Below are positions 41,854 to 51,416 of a stretch of 56,295 bases of DNA, piece by piece. The position numbers and the translations under genes are program-made. Source of the stretch: Planctomycetota bacterium (GTDB taxonomy: Bacteria > Planctomycetota > UBA8742 > UBA2392); assembly GCA_019186845.1 (NCBI GenBank), contig JABARW010000001.1, forward strand, positions 63,120-119,414. Reading direction: 5' to 3'. The notes below the pieces were generated by a model. The model saw only the letters and a program-made list of their open reading frames with translations. It ran no database searches and had not been told where the DNA came from. The first letter of the stretch is position 1; every line of letters starts with the position of its first letter.

Positions 41854-43761
41854 TCAGCCCGCGCGCGACTTGCCCAACGCCTGAAGCCCGCGGGCCGCGC
41901 CGCCGGCCAGGGGCTCCTGGTTGGCGTCCACGTCCACCAGTTCGACGCGCAGCCTGAGGTTGTGCTGGCCGTCATCCTCGGGCCGTTTGCGGCCGCGCCG
42001 TACCAATAGCGGCTGAGAGAGCGTTCCCACCAGGTCTCCCTCGCGCACGATGGCCCCGCGCGCGGCTTCGTCTGCGGCCAGCAGCAGCTCACGGCGGGCC
42101 AGGTCAAGCAGGGCAAGCGGAATGTCGTAAACCTCGATTTCGGGGCGAAGGAACTTGCACAGGCCATGGGTGTGCAGCCAGAAGCGGCCTGGCTCTTGTT
42201 CCTGCGCGTGAATCTGCACGTGCTTGGAGACTTCAAAGCTCTGGGGCCCCTCGTTGCGCCAATCACCGCCCGCGATGGCACGACCGGTTTCCATATCCAC
42301 GCCGATGCCCTGTCCGTGGCGCACGAAAGAGTCCACCAGCTTGCAGAAATTGAGCTGGCCCATGAGCGGGTCGTAGCCGTGCTCGGCCACGTAAAGGCGG
42401 ACGTCAAAGGGGGCTCGGTCGATTTTCTCCAGCGCGGCCTTGTCGAGGCTGAAGAAGGCGCCGTCGGCCTCCGGCAAGTCCCTGAAGGGGTTCTGCCGGT
42501 CGGCGCGCCTGACGATGAGCGCGTGATAAACAATGCCGGCGCGCTCATCAATGAACATGTACTGCCCGCTGCGAAAGCGCGCCCCCGGCGTCAAGGGCTG
42601 CTTCTCGAGCGTGCGGGGATCCACGTAACGCACGGTCAGGCGCGCGCGGCCTTCAAAGCTCGCGGAAGGGTCGGCGATGTCGCTGACCACCGGCAGGTGG
42701 TCGCCCTCCAGAAACAGGTTCACCCGGAAAGCCGGAATGAAGTCTTCTTCATCATCCGGTGTCGCCGCGGCAGGCACGGCATCCCCGTTGACGAGACGCC
42801 CCCCGGTGAAGCGCGCCACCCCGTCGATGCCGGCCGCCGTTTCCTCGGGCAGCGAAAAGGGCGGGCGCGGGGTGAAACTCAACCGGCGGAAGAACACCAG
42901 CATCTCCTGTCGCGCCCACATGGCCTCTTCGAACTCTCCAAACGTCAGGGCGCGGCGGTTCAACTCCCAGGCCTCGTCGTAGCGTTTGCGCAGGAACTTC
43001 AGCCGGCTCCAGTACTGAAGGCGCTGGCGGTGCGGCCGGCCGGTGAGCACCGCCTGGGCCATGACGGCGTCGGCGCGCGGCAGATCACCCGCCGAGACCA
43101 GGCACCTCGCCTGCAGCACCAGGGCGCCACAGCGCGCCGAGGCCTCATCGGCCAGCTGGACTGCCTCGGCGTAGGCCGCGTCGGCCAGCTTGTGCTTCTC
43201 CTGCATATCCAGCGAAATCGCACGCCCCAACGCCGCGACAAAGGCCAGGCCGCGCTGCTCCCTGGCCTCGTCCATGAGGAAGGCCGCGCTCTCAAAGCGC
43301 CGCAGAAGCAGCTCGCACCGCAACAGGGCTTCGAGCACCTGGGGGTCGGCGGGGGCAAGCTCGCGCGCGTAGAGCAGAAAGCGGCGCGCATCCTGCAGCG
43401 GGCGCGGGTGATACTGCCAGCCGTCCACCTGGGCATGGAGCATCAACGCCTGACATAGCATGAGCAGCGCCGGCACGTGCTGGTTGTCCGCCAGCAACGC
43501 ATCCACCGCGCGCTCGACAGCATCATCGAGCTCTTCATGGCGCGAGGCGTCGTCCAGCGTGCCCTTGAAGCCGGCCAGCAGCCGCCGCGCCCGCTCGCTG
43601 TCGCGACGGGCCATGGGGGCCGGCACGATCTTGCCTAAAGCACGCGGCCCAAGACCTTCAAAGGCCGCTGCCACGCGGCGAAGCAGCGCCGCAGCAAGGC
43701 GAAAGCGCGGCGGCATGGGCCTGGCCAGCAGGGCTTGGGGGCTTCTGTCCTGTTCAAACAC
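41854..43761 (-). CDS. Hypothetical protein with TPR-like N-half and DUF4026-like C-half
   Basis: 635 residues from GTG 43761 (weak GGGAAAG upstream); ATG 43716 is the alternative. The first half is helical with repeat-like units (QVLEALLRCELLLRRFESAA, KLADAAYAEAVQLADEASAR, VLQARCLVSAGDLPRADAVM). The second half is alpha/beta with EVSKHVQIHAQEQEPGRFWL, HTHGLCKFLRPEIEVYDI and an Asp-rich start (DDEEDFIPAFRVNLFLEGDH). The HTHGL plus P-E-[IL] pattern is reminiscent of DUF4026/DUF2314 proteins. No signal peptide; soluble. Divergent from the histidine kinase gene with 158 bases between them. Confidence 0.6.
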   Translation of the reverse strand: MFEQDRSPQALLARPMPPRFRLAAALLRRVAAAFEGLGPRALGKIVPAPMARRDSERARRLLAGFKGTLDDASRHEELDDAVERAVDALLADNQHVPALLMLCQALMLHAQVDGWQYHPRPLQDARRFLLYARELAPADPQVLEALLRCELLLRRFESAAFLMDEAREQRGLAFVAALGRAISLDMQEKHKLADAAYAEAVQLADEASARCGALVLQARCLVSAGDLPRADAVMAQAVLTGRPHRQRLQYWSRLKFLRKRYDEAWELNRRALTFGEFEEAMWARQEMLVFFRRLSFTPRPPFSLPEETAAGIDGVARFTGGRLVNGDAVPAAATPDDEEDFIPAFRVNLFLEGDHLPVVSDIADPSASFEGRARLTVRYVDPRTLEKQPLTPGARFRSGQYMFIDERAGIVYHALIVRRADRQNPFRDLPEADGAFFSLDKAALEKIDRAPFDVRLYVAEHGYDPLMGQLNFCKLVDSFVRHGQGIGVDMETGRAIAGGDWRNEGPQSFEVSKHVQIHAQEQEPGRFWLHTHGLCKFLRPEIEVYDIPLALLDLARRELLLAADEAARGAIVREGDLVGTLSQPLLVRRGRKRPEDDGQHNLRLRVELVDVDANQEPLAGGAARGLQALGKSRAG

Positions 43762-43919
43762 GGCACTTTCCCGGGTCGAGGCCGGCAAGCTTACAGTGAA
43801 ATCGGCTCGGGCTGTATAAGCCACCGGGGCAAATCCGACCGGCCGGTCAGGTCCGGACGCAAATCTCCCGGGCGCGCTGGTCAAGGCACGGCAGACGGCG
43901 TAGCCTAGAACCGACTGCC

Positions 43920-46900
43920 ATGGCTGACCGCCGCCAGACCACCCGCCGGCACATCACGGGCAAGCTGCTGCAACGCCCTGAGGAGCTGGCGTCGGCCTTT
44001 CTCGAGTCGGGCCATACGCTGTTCTGTGTGGTGGACCGGCTTGGCCGCTTCGTGGTGTTCAACCGGGCCTGCGAAGAAATTACCGGCTACACGTTCAACG
44101 AACTGCGCGGCCAGTCCTTCTTCACGGTGCTGGACCCCAGCGAGCACGAGCGCATCCAGCAGCTCTGGGCTACGCGCGACGCCCGTGCGACGGCCCCCGA
44201 CGCCATGGACCTTCTCTGGCGGCACAAGAACGGCGCCCAGCGGCTGATCCACTGGTCCTTCAGCCGTCTTGACGATGCCCTGGGCAACCACGAATATTCC
44301 GCAGGCGTGGGCGAAGACGTTACCGAACGCCGCCGCGCCGAGGCCGCGCTGCGCGAGAGCGAAGAGCTGAACCGGCGGATCCTCGAAGCCGTGCCGGGAG
44401 GCATCGTGCAAGTGGGACTCGACGGCTCGATCCGCGCGGCCAATCAGGAGGCGCAGCGCATTCTGGGCCTGAACTTTGACGAGCTTTCCAGCCGCTATGT
44501 CTCCGATTTCAGCCGCGACACCCTGCGCGACGACGGCTCACCCTGTCCCGTCTCGGAGTACCCGGTGACGCGCTGCCTGGCCTCGGGCAAGCCCCAGCCT
44601 CCCATGACGATTGGCGTGCGCCAGCGCGACGGGCATCTCCACTGGGCGGTATTCACGGCCGTGCCCCTCCACGACCCCGCGACGGGCAATCCAGCGGGCG
44701 CCGTCGTCACTTTCCTGGACATCACCGAGCGCAAGAAAGCCGAAGAGGCCATGCGCGCAAGTGAGGCCCGCCACCGCCTGCTGATCGAGGAAGCTTCCGA
44801 CGCCATCTGCTTTGCCGACGAATCGGGCAACAACATCGACGCCAACACCAAGGCCTGTCAGATGTTCGGCTACAGCCGCGAGGAATTCCGTGCGCTGAAC
44901 ATCGCCGACACCGTGCCGCCCGAGGACCGGCATTTGATCGGCGCGCGCTTTGCCAAGATGCGCGAGGGCATTGCCCAGCGCTGGGAGCGCGAGCTTCTAC
45001 GCAAGGACGGCACGCGCTTTCCCGTCGAGATCTCGGCGCGCTTTCTGCCCGACAGGCGCCTGCTCGCCATCATGCGCGAAACCACCGAGCGCAAACGCGC
45101 CGAGGAGGCTCTGCGCGAGAGTGAGCAGCGCTTCAGGCTCCTGGCCGATGCCGCGCCGGTGTTCATCTGGCTGGCGGATCGCTTTGGCCGGCGCACCTAT
45201 TTTTCCAGGGGCTGGCTGGAGTTCACGGGCCGCGCCCTTGACGACGAGCTGGCCGAGGGCTGGAGCACCGGCATCCATGACGACGACCGCCAGCGCGTGC
45301 TTGATACCCTGGCGGAAAGCCTGTTCTCACGCCAGGACTTTACACAGGAGTACCGGCTGCGCACCTCCGACGGCGACTTCCGCTGGGTGCTGGATCACGG
45401 CGTGGTGCGCTTCACCGAGCGCGGCGAGTTCTCCGGCTACATCGGCTCCTGCCTGGATATCACCGAGCGCAAGCGGGCCGAGCAGGCCCTGCAGGAAAGC
45501 GAGCGGAACTACCGGCTGCTGATGGAGCAGGCCTCAGACGGCATTGCGGTGTTTGACGCCAACCGCCGCTTCCTGGATGTCAATACCCGGTTCTGTGAGC
45601 TCATGGGGTATGACAAGGCGGAGCTGCTGACGCTTTCGGCCACGGTCATGCTGCCGCAGGATGCCCACGCAATAGTGCCGGCGCGTTACGCGGAACTCGA
45701 CTCCGGAGGCATCCTGCGCATCGAGCGCGACCTGCTTCGCAAGGACGACACAGCCATGCCCGCGGAGATCACGGCCCGGCGCATCAGTCCCGGCCGCTAC
45801 CTGGGCATCATCCGCGACGTGACGGAGCGCCGCCGCGCCGAACAGGCCCTGCGAGAGAGCCAGCGCCGCCTGGCCACCCTGCTTTCCAACCTGCCGGGCA
45901 TGGCCTACCGCTGCCTCAACGATCGCAACTGGACCATGGTGTTTGTCAGTGACGGCACGCGCCTGGTCACGGGCCTCGCGCCGTCGGACTTCATGGACGG
46001 CAAGCTCAGCTTCGCATCGCTGATCGCCGAGGAAGACCGCGAGCGGGTCTGGAACGAGGTGCAGATGGCCCTGGCGGAGCGCCGCTCGTTTTCGCTGAGC
46101 TACCGGATCAAGCGCGCTGACGGGCGCCTGCGCTGGGTCTCAGAGCAGGGGCAGGGCGTCTACGACCCCGAGGGGCGGCTGGAGGCGCTGGAGGGCTTCA
46201 TCGCGGACGTTCACGAGCAGCGCGAAGCCGAGCGCGCCCTGGCCGAGAGCGACGAGCGCTACAAAGCCTTCATCGCGCAGAGCGCCGAAGGCGTGTGGCG
46301 CTTTGAGTTCAGCCCGCCCGTCATTCTGTTGGACGACATCGAGCAGGTCACCCGGGCCATCATCCACCAGGGAGTGCTGGCGGAGTGCAACGACGTCATG
46401 GCGCGCATGTACGGCTATGAGCGCGCCCACGACATACTGGGCACGCGCATCGTGGACTTGCTGGACATGTCCGACCCGACCAATCTCGAGCAGTTCCGCG
46501 CGCTGGCGCAAAGCCGCTTCCGCATCGAGAACATGGAGAGCCACGAAATCGGGCGTGACGGCGGCCACCACTACTTCTTGAACAACGTCATCCCGATTTT
46601 CGAAGGCGGCACGCTGAGGCGGCTGTGGGGCACGCAACGCGATATTACGGCCCAGAAGAAGGCCGCCGAAGCTCTGCGCGAAAGTGAAGAGCGCTACCGC
46701 CGCCTCTCGGGCGCCACGGCCGAAGCCATCCTGATCCATGACCAGGGGCGCATCCTTGACGCCAACCAGCGCGCGGCCGACATGTTCGGCTACTCCCCCA
46801 CCGAGCTCCTGGGGCTCAGCGCCTTCACGCTGGCGGAGCCAGATTCGCGCGCCACGGTCATCAACGCCGTCAAGGCGGGCGTGGAGGTGCCCTACGAGGC

Positions 46901-48323
46901 CGTGGGTCTGCGCAAGGACGGCTCGACCTTCCCCGGCGAGATCACTCCGCGCAACCTGCAACTGGGCGGCAAGCTCGTGCGCGTCGTGGCCGTGCGGGAC
47001 ATCACCGAACGCAAACGCGCTGAAGAGGCCCTGCGACACGAGGCTGCCACGATCCGCCTGCTGCAGCGCGTGGCGACCGCGGCCAACGAGACCGCCGATA
47101 CCCAGACGGCGCTGCGTGAAGCCATCGAGGCGGTGTGCGACTACACGGGGTGGGGCGTGGGCCACGCGTTCTTGCTCGACAAGCCGAGCAACGAGCTGGT
47201 GCCATCGGGCGTGTGGCACGAGTCCGGGGACGCTGATCTGGCCGCGTTTCGCCGCATCACCGAGGCTTCGCGCTTTGCTCCCGGCGTGGACCTGCCGGGC
47301 CGCGTGCTCAAGAACTCGCGACCCGTGTGGGTGCGCGACGTGCTGGCGGATCCCGGCTTTGTGCGCGCCCGCGCCACCACACAGGTGGGCATCCGGGCGG
47401 GTTTTGCCCTGCCCGTGATGGTAGGCCGCGAGGTGGCCGCCGTGCTCGAGTTCTACACGGACCAGCCGGTTGAACCCGACCCCAACATGCTCGAACTCAT
47501 GGCCAACATCGGCACCCAGATCGGCCGCGTGATCGAGCGCAAACGCATCAACGACGTGCTCGAAAACCGCGTGGCTGACCGCACGGCCCAGCTTGAGAAC
47601 GCCAACCGCGAACTCTCGCGCCGCGCCATTGAGCTCGAAGCCATCAACCGTGAACTGGAGAGCTTCAGCTACTCCGTCAGCCACGACCTGCGCGCGCCCC
47701 TGCGCGGCATCTTCGGCTTCTCCCAGGCCCTGCAGGAAGACTTCGGAGACAGGCTCGACGACGCCGGCCGCGCCCTGCTGGAGCGCATCAAGGCCGCCAG
47801 CCAGCGCATGGCGCGGCTGATTGACGACATGCTCGGGCTGTCGCGCGTCACCCGCGCCGAAATGAAACCCGAGCGGGTCGATCTTTCGGCGCTGTGCGGC
47901 GAGATTGTGGCCGAGTTGCGCAAGGCAGCGCCCGCCCGGCGCGTGGACGCCATTGTGGCTCCGGACGTCTGGGCCGAGGGCGACGCGCACCTGCTGCGCG
48001 TACTTCTGCAGAACCTGCTGGACAACGCTTTCAAGTTTACGTCGCGCAAGGACTCGGCGCGCATCGAGTTCGGGCGGCAGAGCGCTGAAAGCGAGACCGT
48101 TTTCTTCGTTCGCGACAACGGCGCAGGCTTTGAGATGCAGTATGCCGGCAAGATGTTCGGGCCCTTCCAGCGCCTGCATTCGATGAAGAAATTCGAAGGC
48201 ACCGGCATCGGGCTCGCCACGGTGCAGCGTATCGTTAACCGCCACGGCGGGCGCGTCTGGGCCGAGGGCCGACTGGGCGAGGGCGCCACCTTCTATTTCA
48301 CTCTGGGCAAGGCCGGCACTTGA
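43920..48323 (+). CDS. Multi-PAS sensor histidine kinase (8 PAS, GAF, HisKA, HATPase)
   Basis: Cytoplasmic sensor kinase of 1467 residues with no TM helix. PAS domains lie at about 20-140, 149-273, 279-393, 400-517, 526-640, 644-767, 775-913 and 921-1033; most end in the PAC signature DITERK(R/K)AE. A GAF domain at about 1040-1190 follows (CDYTGWGVGHAFLLDKPSNE). The HisKA phospho-acceptor is His1255 in SYSVSHDLRAPLRGIFGFS. ATP-binding boxes: LLDNAFKFTSRKD (N), VRDNGAGFEM (G1), and KKFEGTGIGLATVQRIV. The kinase subgroup resembles phytochrome-like and PAS-GAF kinases that signal to Rcp1-type regulators; the next gene is such a regulator, overlapping by TTGA. Ligands of the PAS domains are unknown. 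Confidence 0.95.
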   Translation: MADRRQTTRRHITGKLLQRPEELASAFLESGHTLFCVVDRLGRFVVFNRACEEITGYTFNELRGQSFFTVLDPSEHERIQQLWATRDARATAPDAMDLLWRHKNGAQRLIHWSFSRLDDALGNHEYSAGVGEDVTERRRAEAALRESEELNRRILEAVPGGIVQVGLDGSIRAANQEAQRILGLNFDELSSRYVSDFSRDTLRDDGSPCPVSEYPVTRCLASGKPQPPMTIGVRQRDGHLHWAVFTAVPLHDPATGNPAGAVVTFLDITERKKAEEAMRASEARHRLLIEEASDAICFADESGNNIDANTKACQMFGYSREEFRALNIADTVPPEDRHLIGARFAKMREGIAQRWERELLRKDGTRFPVEISARFLPDRRLLAIMRETTERKRAEEALRESEQRFRLLADAAPVFIWLADRFGRRTYFSRGWLEFTGRALDDELAEGWSTGIHDDDRQRVLDTLAESLFSRQDFTQEYRLRTSDGDFRWVLDHGVVRFTERGEFSGYIGSCLDITERKRAEQALQESERNYRLLMEQASDGIAVFDANRRFLDVNTRFCELMGYDKAELLTLSATVMLPQDAHAIVPARYAELDSGGILRIERDLLRKDDTAMPAEITARRISPGRYLGIIRDVTERRRAEQALRESQRRLATLLSNLPGMAYRCLNDRNWTMVFVSDGTRLVTGLAPSDFMDGKLSFASLIAEEDRERVWNEVQMALAERRSFSLSYRIKRADGRLRWVSEQGQGVYDPEGRLEALEGFIADVHEQREAERALAESDERYKAFIAQSAEGVWRFEFSPPVILLDDIEQVTRAIIHQGVLAECNDVMARMYGYERAHDILGTRIVDLLDMSDPTNLEQFRALAQSRFRIENMESHEIGRDGGHHYFLNNVIPIFEGGTLRRLWGTQRDITAQKKAAEALRESEERYRRLSGATAEAILIHDQGRILDANQRAADMFGYSPTELLGLSAFTLAEPDSRATVINAVKAGVEVPYEAVGLRKDGSTFPGEITPRNLQLGGKLVRVVAVRDITERKRAEEALRHEAATIRLLQRVATAANETADTQTALREAIEAVCDYTGWGVGHAFLLDKPSNELVPSGVWHESGDADLAAFRRITEASRFAPGVDLPGRVLKNSRPVWVRDVLADPGFVRARATTQVGIRAGFALPVMVGREVAAVLEFYTDQPVEPDPNMLELMANIGTQIGRVIERKRINDVLENRVADRTAQLENANRELSRRAIELEAINRELESFSYSVSHDLRAPLRGIFGFSQALQEDFGDRLDDAGRALLERIKAASQRMARLIDDMLGLSRVTRAEMKPERVDLSALCGEIVAELRKAAPARRVDAIVAPDVWAEGDAHLLRVLLQNLLDNAFKFTSRKDSARIEFGRQSAESETVFFVRDNGAGFEMQYAGKMFGPFQRLHSMKKFEGTGIGLATVQRIVNRHGGRVWAEGRLGEGATFYFTLGKAGT

Positions 48324-48778
48324 GCGACTCGCGCACCATTCTGCTGGTCGAAGATAACCCCGACGACGAGGAACTGACCCTGCGCGCGCTGCGCAAGGGC
48401 GGCGTGAGCCAGCCCGTCCAGGTGGCCCGTGACGGCCCCGAGGCACTGGATTACCTCTTTGGCCTCAACGCCTTTGCCGGGCGCGACACAACACAGGTGC
48501 CGCGCGTGATGCTGCTGGATCTGAAGCTGCCCAAACTCAGCGGCCTGGATGTGCTCAAGCGCACCCGGGCGGATCTGCGTACGCGCCTGATGCCCGTAGT
48601 GATCCTGACCTCTTCGGTGGAAGACAGTGACCTCAAGCAGTGCTACGCCCTGGGCGCCAACAGCTATGTACGCAAGCCCGTGGAGTTTGACGAGTTTGTG
48701 GAGGTCATTCGCAGCATCGCCCACTACTGGCTGAGCCTCAACGAATTGCCCGGCGGCCCCTACCGGCCCTGCGGTTGA
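48320..48778 (+). CDS. Rcp1-like response regulator (receiver domain only)
   Basis: 152 residues. Receiver fold: TILLVEDNPDDEELTLRALR with the acidic pair, phospho-acceptor Asp67 in VMLLDLKLPKLSGLDVLK, Thr in VVILTSSVEDSDL, and Lys in GANSYVRKPVEFDEF. No output domain, as in Rcp1 which works by protein contact. TTG start overlapping the kinase stop (TTGA) guarantees tight coupling and pairs it with the kinase as a two-component system. Confidence 0.93.
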   Translation: MSDSRTILLVEDNPDDEELTLRALRKGGVSQPVQVARDGPEALDYLFGLNAFAGRDTTQVPRVMLLDLKLPKLSGLDVLKRTRADLRTRLMPVVILTSSVEDSDLKQCYALGANSYVRKPVEFDEFVEVIRSIAHYWLSLNELPGGPYRPCG

Positions 48779-48786
48779 GCGGCGAC

Positions 48787-48814
48787 TTGACGTAAAAAGT
48801 AAAAACTATAAAAT
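48787..48814 (+). promoter_or_regulatory. Sigma70-type promoter of the SpoA protein gene
   Basis: TTGACG, 16-base A-rich spacer, TAAAAT (within TATAAAAT). The A/T-rich segment contrasts sharply with the GC-rich surroundings. Confidence 0.65.
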
Positions 48815-48838
48815 GAGGCCCGGGCAGGAGCTTTGGCC

Positions 48839-49090
48839 ATGGGGAACATCTACCGCATTCTGAAGATCGAAGTACCGGTCCAGGTCAAGCTGGCCGAGAG
48901 ACGCATGTTCATTGGCGACGTGATCGAGCTGGCGCCCGGGGCCGTGATTCAGTTCGAGCGGCCCTACGATTCCCCCCTTGAACTCATGGCCAACGAACAC
49001 GTGATAGCCAGCGGCACGGCCGTCAAGGTCAACGAGCATTTCGGCCTGCGCATCGTGAGTCTGGCGCATCCCACCAGGCCCGGCACCTGA
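48839..49090 (+). CDS. Stand-alone SpoA (FliN/FliM C-terminal) domain protein
   Basis: 83 residues. VPVQVKLAERRMFIGDVIEL, APGAVIQFERPYDSPLELMA and GTAVKVNEHFGLRIVSL match the SpoA fold of FliN, FliM and YscQ C-domains. FliN proteins are usually longer; this is essentially only the domain. CAGGAG lies 8 bases before the ATG and a sigma70 promoter precedes it. No other flagellar or type III secretion gene is in the window. It may be a true FliN encoded away from the main cluster or a domain reused elsewhere. Confidence 0.85.
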   Translation: MGNIYRILKIEVPVQVKLAERRMFIGDVIELAPGAVIQFERPYDSPLELMANEHVIASGTAVKVNEHFGLRIVSLAHPTRPGT

Positions 49091-49100
49091 GCGTGGCCGC

Positions 49101-51362
49101 CTAGCGATAGGCCTCGGTGTGCTGGGGCTGGGCCTCGCGGATGGCAGCCTGCCAGGCCTCAATCATGTCCTTGGCCAGCGAGTAGCTCTGGTAACGGCCG
49201 TCGATGGTTTCACGGCGGCAGTCATCAATCAGCTCTCGGTACTGCTTGTACTCCTCGAAAGTCATGGGCTCGGCAAAGAGCGCCTTGATGTGCTCAATCT
49301 GCAGGACGTTGTCGCGCAGGCAGGCGTCCACCAGCACGTCGCGGAAGAACTCGAATCGGTTCTCCAGCACCCCGGCCTCGCCCTTGTCCGCCAGAATGGA
49401 AAAGCAGTTGGCATTGAACGTCGTGTCGCGCACGTCCTTGTCTTCGGGCTTGCTCTTCTTGCGCAGGGCCGTAAGACCGGCAATCAGGGCCGGACGCGCC
49501 TTCTTGAAATAGAACTTCTTGAGAAAGAAGCGCGCGTCGTAAATGGGCTCCGTGATGCCCTCTTCTTGCATGGAGTTCGAGATGCCGGCGCTCTGCACGT
49601 CGTGCAGCTCCTCCATCAGGCGGTCATAGAACTCCGGGTGCTTATCGATGATGGCCGGCTCTTTCCAATAGGCCCGGGCCCACTGAACAAAGCCCAACGG
49701 CGTGCGATAGCACGCGTCCGAAATGGCATAGAGCGTATCGCCCAGCCTCCAGAGAAAATCAGGCTGATCCGGAAAATCCTGGTACGTCATACGCCAGATT
49801 TCCTGCCCGAACTCACCGAAGTCCGTGCGCATCACCTGCTGCTTCAACTGGTAGGTCGTCGTGAAGTACCACAGGGCGTTGAGCCTCACCTCGCGCGTAA
49901 TCTGCTTGACGGTCGCCCCGGGCAGCGCAAAGCGCGTGCGATAGGCATCCAGCACCTTCAGTGTCGCGTCCTTGCCGTCCTTGCGCGCCAGCACGCACAA
50001 GTCGTATTCGATGGCCGTGGACAGCAGTTCCAGCACCGGCCCTGTCATGTTGTCGCCAAAGGCCTTGACCAAAATGCCCACGACAGCCGCGCCGTTATCG
50101 CGGGCATCTTCGCCGCTGAGCAGCTTGCGCGCGCGGATGACGGCATTGGCCTTTTCGCGGATGCCCTTGATTTCGTCGCTGGGGTCCGTCTCGCCGAAGG
50201 CAGCCCTGACCTCATTGAGCGCCCGCTGCGCGTCACCCTCCTCGATGGCCTTGCGCGCGGCCAGGTAGTGCTCCACCTGCTCCTTGAGCGCGTCGGCGCG
50301 TTTGGTGAACTCGGCCCCGACGACGGCGGCCTTGAGCCGGTCGCGGGCAACGTCGGGCTTGCCCTGCGCCACGAGACGGACAATTTCCTTCTCGAGATCG
50401 TCAAACTCGCGCGCGGCCAGCGCCCCGGCGTCCTGCTTCTCCCTCAGCGTTGCCAGTTCCAGGGCGTCCTTGAGGTCGGCGCTTTCGCCGTGCTCCTTGA
50501 TGTAGACCTCAAGCGTGCGCCTGGCCTCACCCGGCTTGCCGTTGGCCATCAGGGTTCGGGCGTCGGCCAGAACCACCTGCTCCGGCGTGGGCCCGCTGTC
50601 GCGCAGGATGAAGAAACCGATCAGCAGCACCGCGCACAGCAGCACCACGCCCGCCGCCAGCACGATCATCGTGGTCTTGGATGACTTGCCCTGCGCCTCC
50701 ATCAAGGCTTCCAGGGCTTCGTGGTAGCGGGTGTATTCCTTCTCAGCCGTGGCGCTCAGCTCGATGATGCGCGTCTTCATTTTGTCTGGGTCGATGCGCG
50801 TTTCCTCGACGATGCGCTTGTAGACCTCATCAGCGGGGTCCTGCACCACCTTGTAAAGCTTGATCTCCTGGCTGTTCTCGCCGCGCGGCCGGAATGTCTT
50901 GACGAAGGCGTTGGGTACCTCGGCCTTGTTCATGGCCAAAAACACCGTCTCGGTGAAGTAAATTTCGTCGGGGTTGGTGGCCTTCTCAATCTTGGCGGCC
51001 ACGTTCACGGCGTCGCCGAAGACGTCAGTGTCAGTCAGGGTCACGTCCCCTGAGTTGATGGAAACCTTGATGTGGATCTGGTCCTGCTCGGAAAGGCCCT
51101 GGTTGTATTTGCGCAGCGTGTACTGCATGTAGGTGCCGCACTGCACGGCGTTGGTCGGGCTTTCAAAGGTGATCAGGAAGCTGTCGCCGATGGTCTTGAT
51201 GACCTTGCCCTCGAAATGGGCCACGATGGGCATCAGCAGCTTGTTGTGGGTCTCCAGCCGGTTCATGAGCTGGTCGCGCGAGATCTTCTCCGTGTGGCGC
51301 GTGAAGCCGGAGATGTCCGTGAACATGATGGTCAGGTTGCGCTGAATTCGCTTCGTTGACAT
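49101..51362 (-). CDS. Class III adenylate/guanylate cyclase with TM helix and large C-terminal domain
   Basis: 753 residues. Cyclase domain at about 8-190: metal-binding Asp16 (MFTDISGFTRHTEKIS) and Asp60 (KVIKTIGDSFLITFE), Asn120 in DVFGDAVNVAAKIEKATN. The transition-state Arg usual five residues after is Lys124. One TM helix at about 230-253 (MIVLAAGVVLLCAVLLIGFF) separates it from a ~500-residue helical C-terminal region (probably periplasmic) with TPR-like starts (PGEARRTLEVYIKEHGESAD). The catalytic domain at the N-terminus before the TM is the reverse of the usual receptor cyclase layout. GGGG-type ribosome binding site. Product cAMP or cGMP not determinable; the Arg-to-Lys change could weaken activity. 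Confidence 0.85.
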   Translation of the reverse strand: MSTKRIQRNLTIMFTDISGFTRHTEKISRDQLMNRLETHNKLLMPIVAHFEGKVIKTIGDSFLITFESPTNAVQCGTYMQYTLRKYNQGLSEQDQIHIKVSINSGDVTLTDTDVFGDAVNVAAKIEKATNPDEIYFTETVFLAMNKAEVPNAFVKTFRPRGENSQEIKLYKVVQDPADEVYKRIVEETRIDPDKMKTRIIELSATAEKEYTRYHEALEALMEAQGKSSKTTMIVLAAGVVLLCAVLLIGFFILRDSGPTPEQVVLADARTLMANGKPGEARRTLEVYIKEHGESADLKDALELATLREKQDAGALAAREFDDLEKEIVRLVAQGKPDVARDRLKAAVVGAEFTKRADALKEQVEHYLAARKAIEEGDAQRALNEVRAAFGETDPSDEIKGIREKANAVIRARKLLSGEDARDNGAAVVGILVKAFGDNMTGPVLELLSTAIEYDLCVLARKDGKDATLKVLDAYRTRFALPGATVKQITREVRLNALWYFTTTYQLKQQVMRTDFGEFGQEIWRMTYQDFPDQPDFLWRLGDTLYAISDACYRTPLGFVQWARAYWKEPAIIDKHPEFYDRLMEELHDVQSAGISNSMQEEGITEPIYDARFFLKKFYFKKARPALIAGLTALRKKSKPEDKDVRDTTFNANCFSILADKGEAGVLENRFEFFRDVLVDACLRDNVLQIEHIKALFAEPMTFEEYKQYRELIDDCRRETIDGRYQSYSLAKDMIEAWQAAIREAQPQHTEAYR

Positions 51363-51416
51363 GTGAGCCCCTGGGGCCGTGCTATCTTGTCGGCCAGTCC
51401 GATCACCGAGGTCACA

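Noticed and set aside
46140..48446. 768-codon open frame opposite the histidine kinase
   Set aside because: Antisense of HisKA/HATPase coding sequence with no recognisable protein features.
48839..49090. Flagellar operon
   Set aside because: A single SpoA domain gene; neighbours are signalling genes and no other flagellar component is present.
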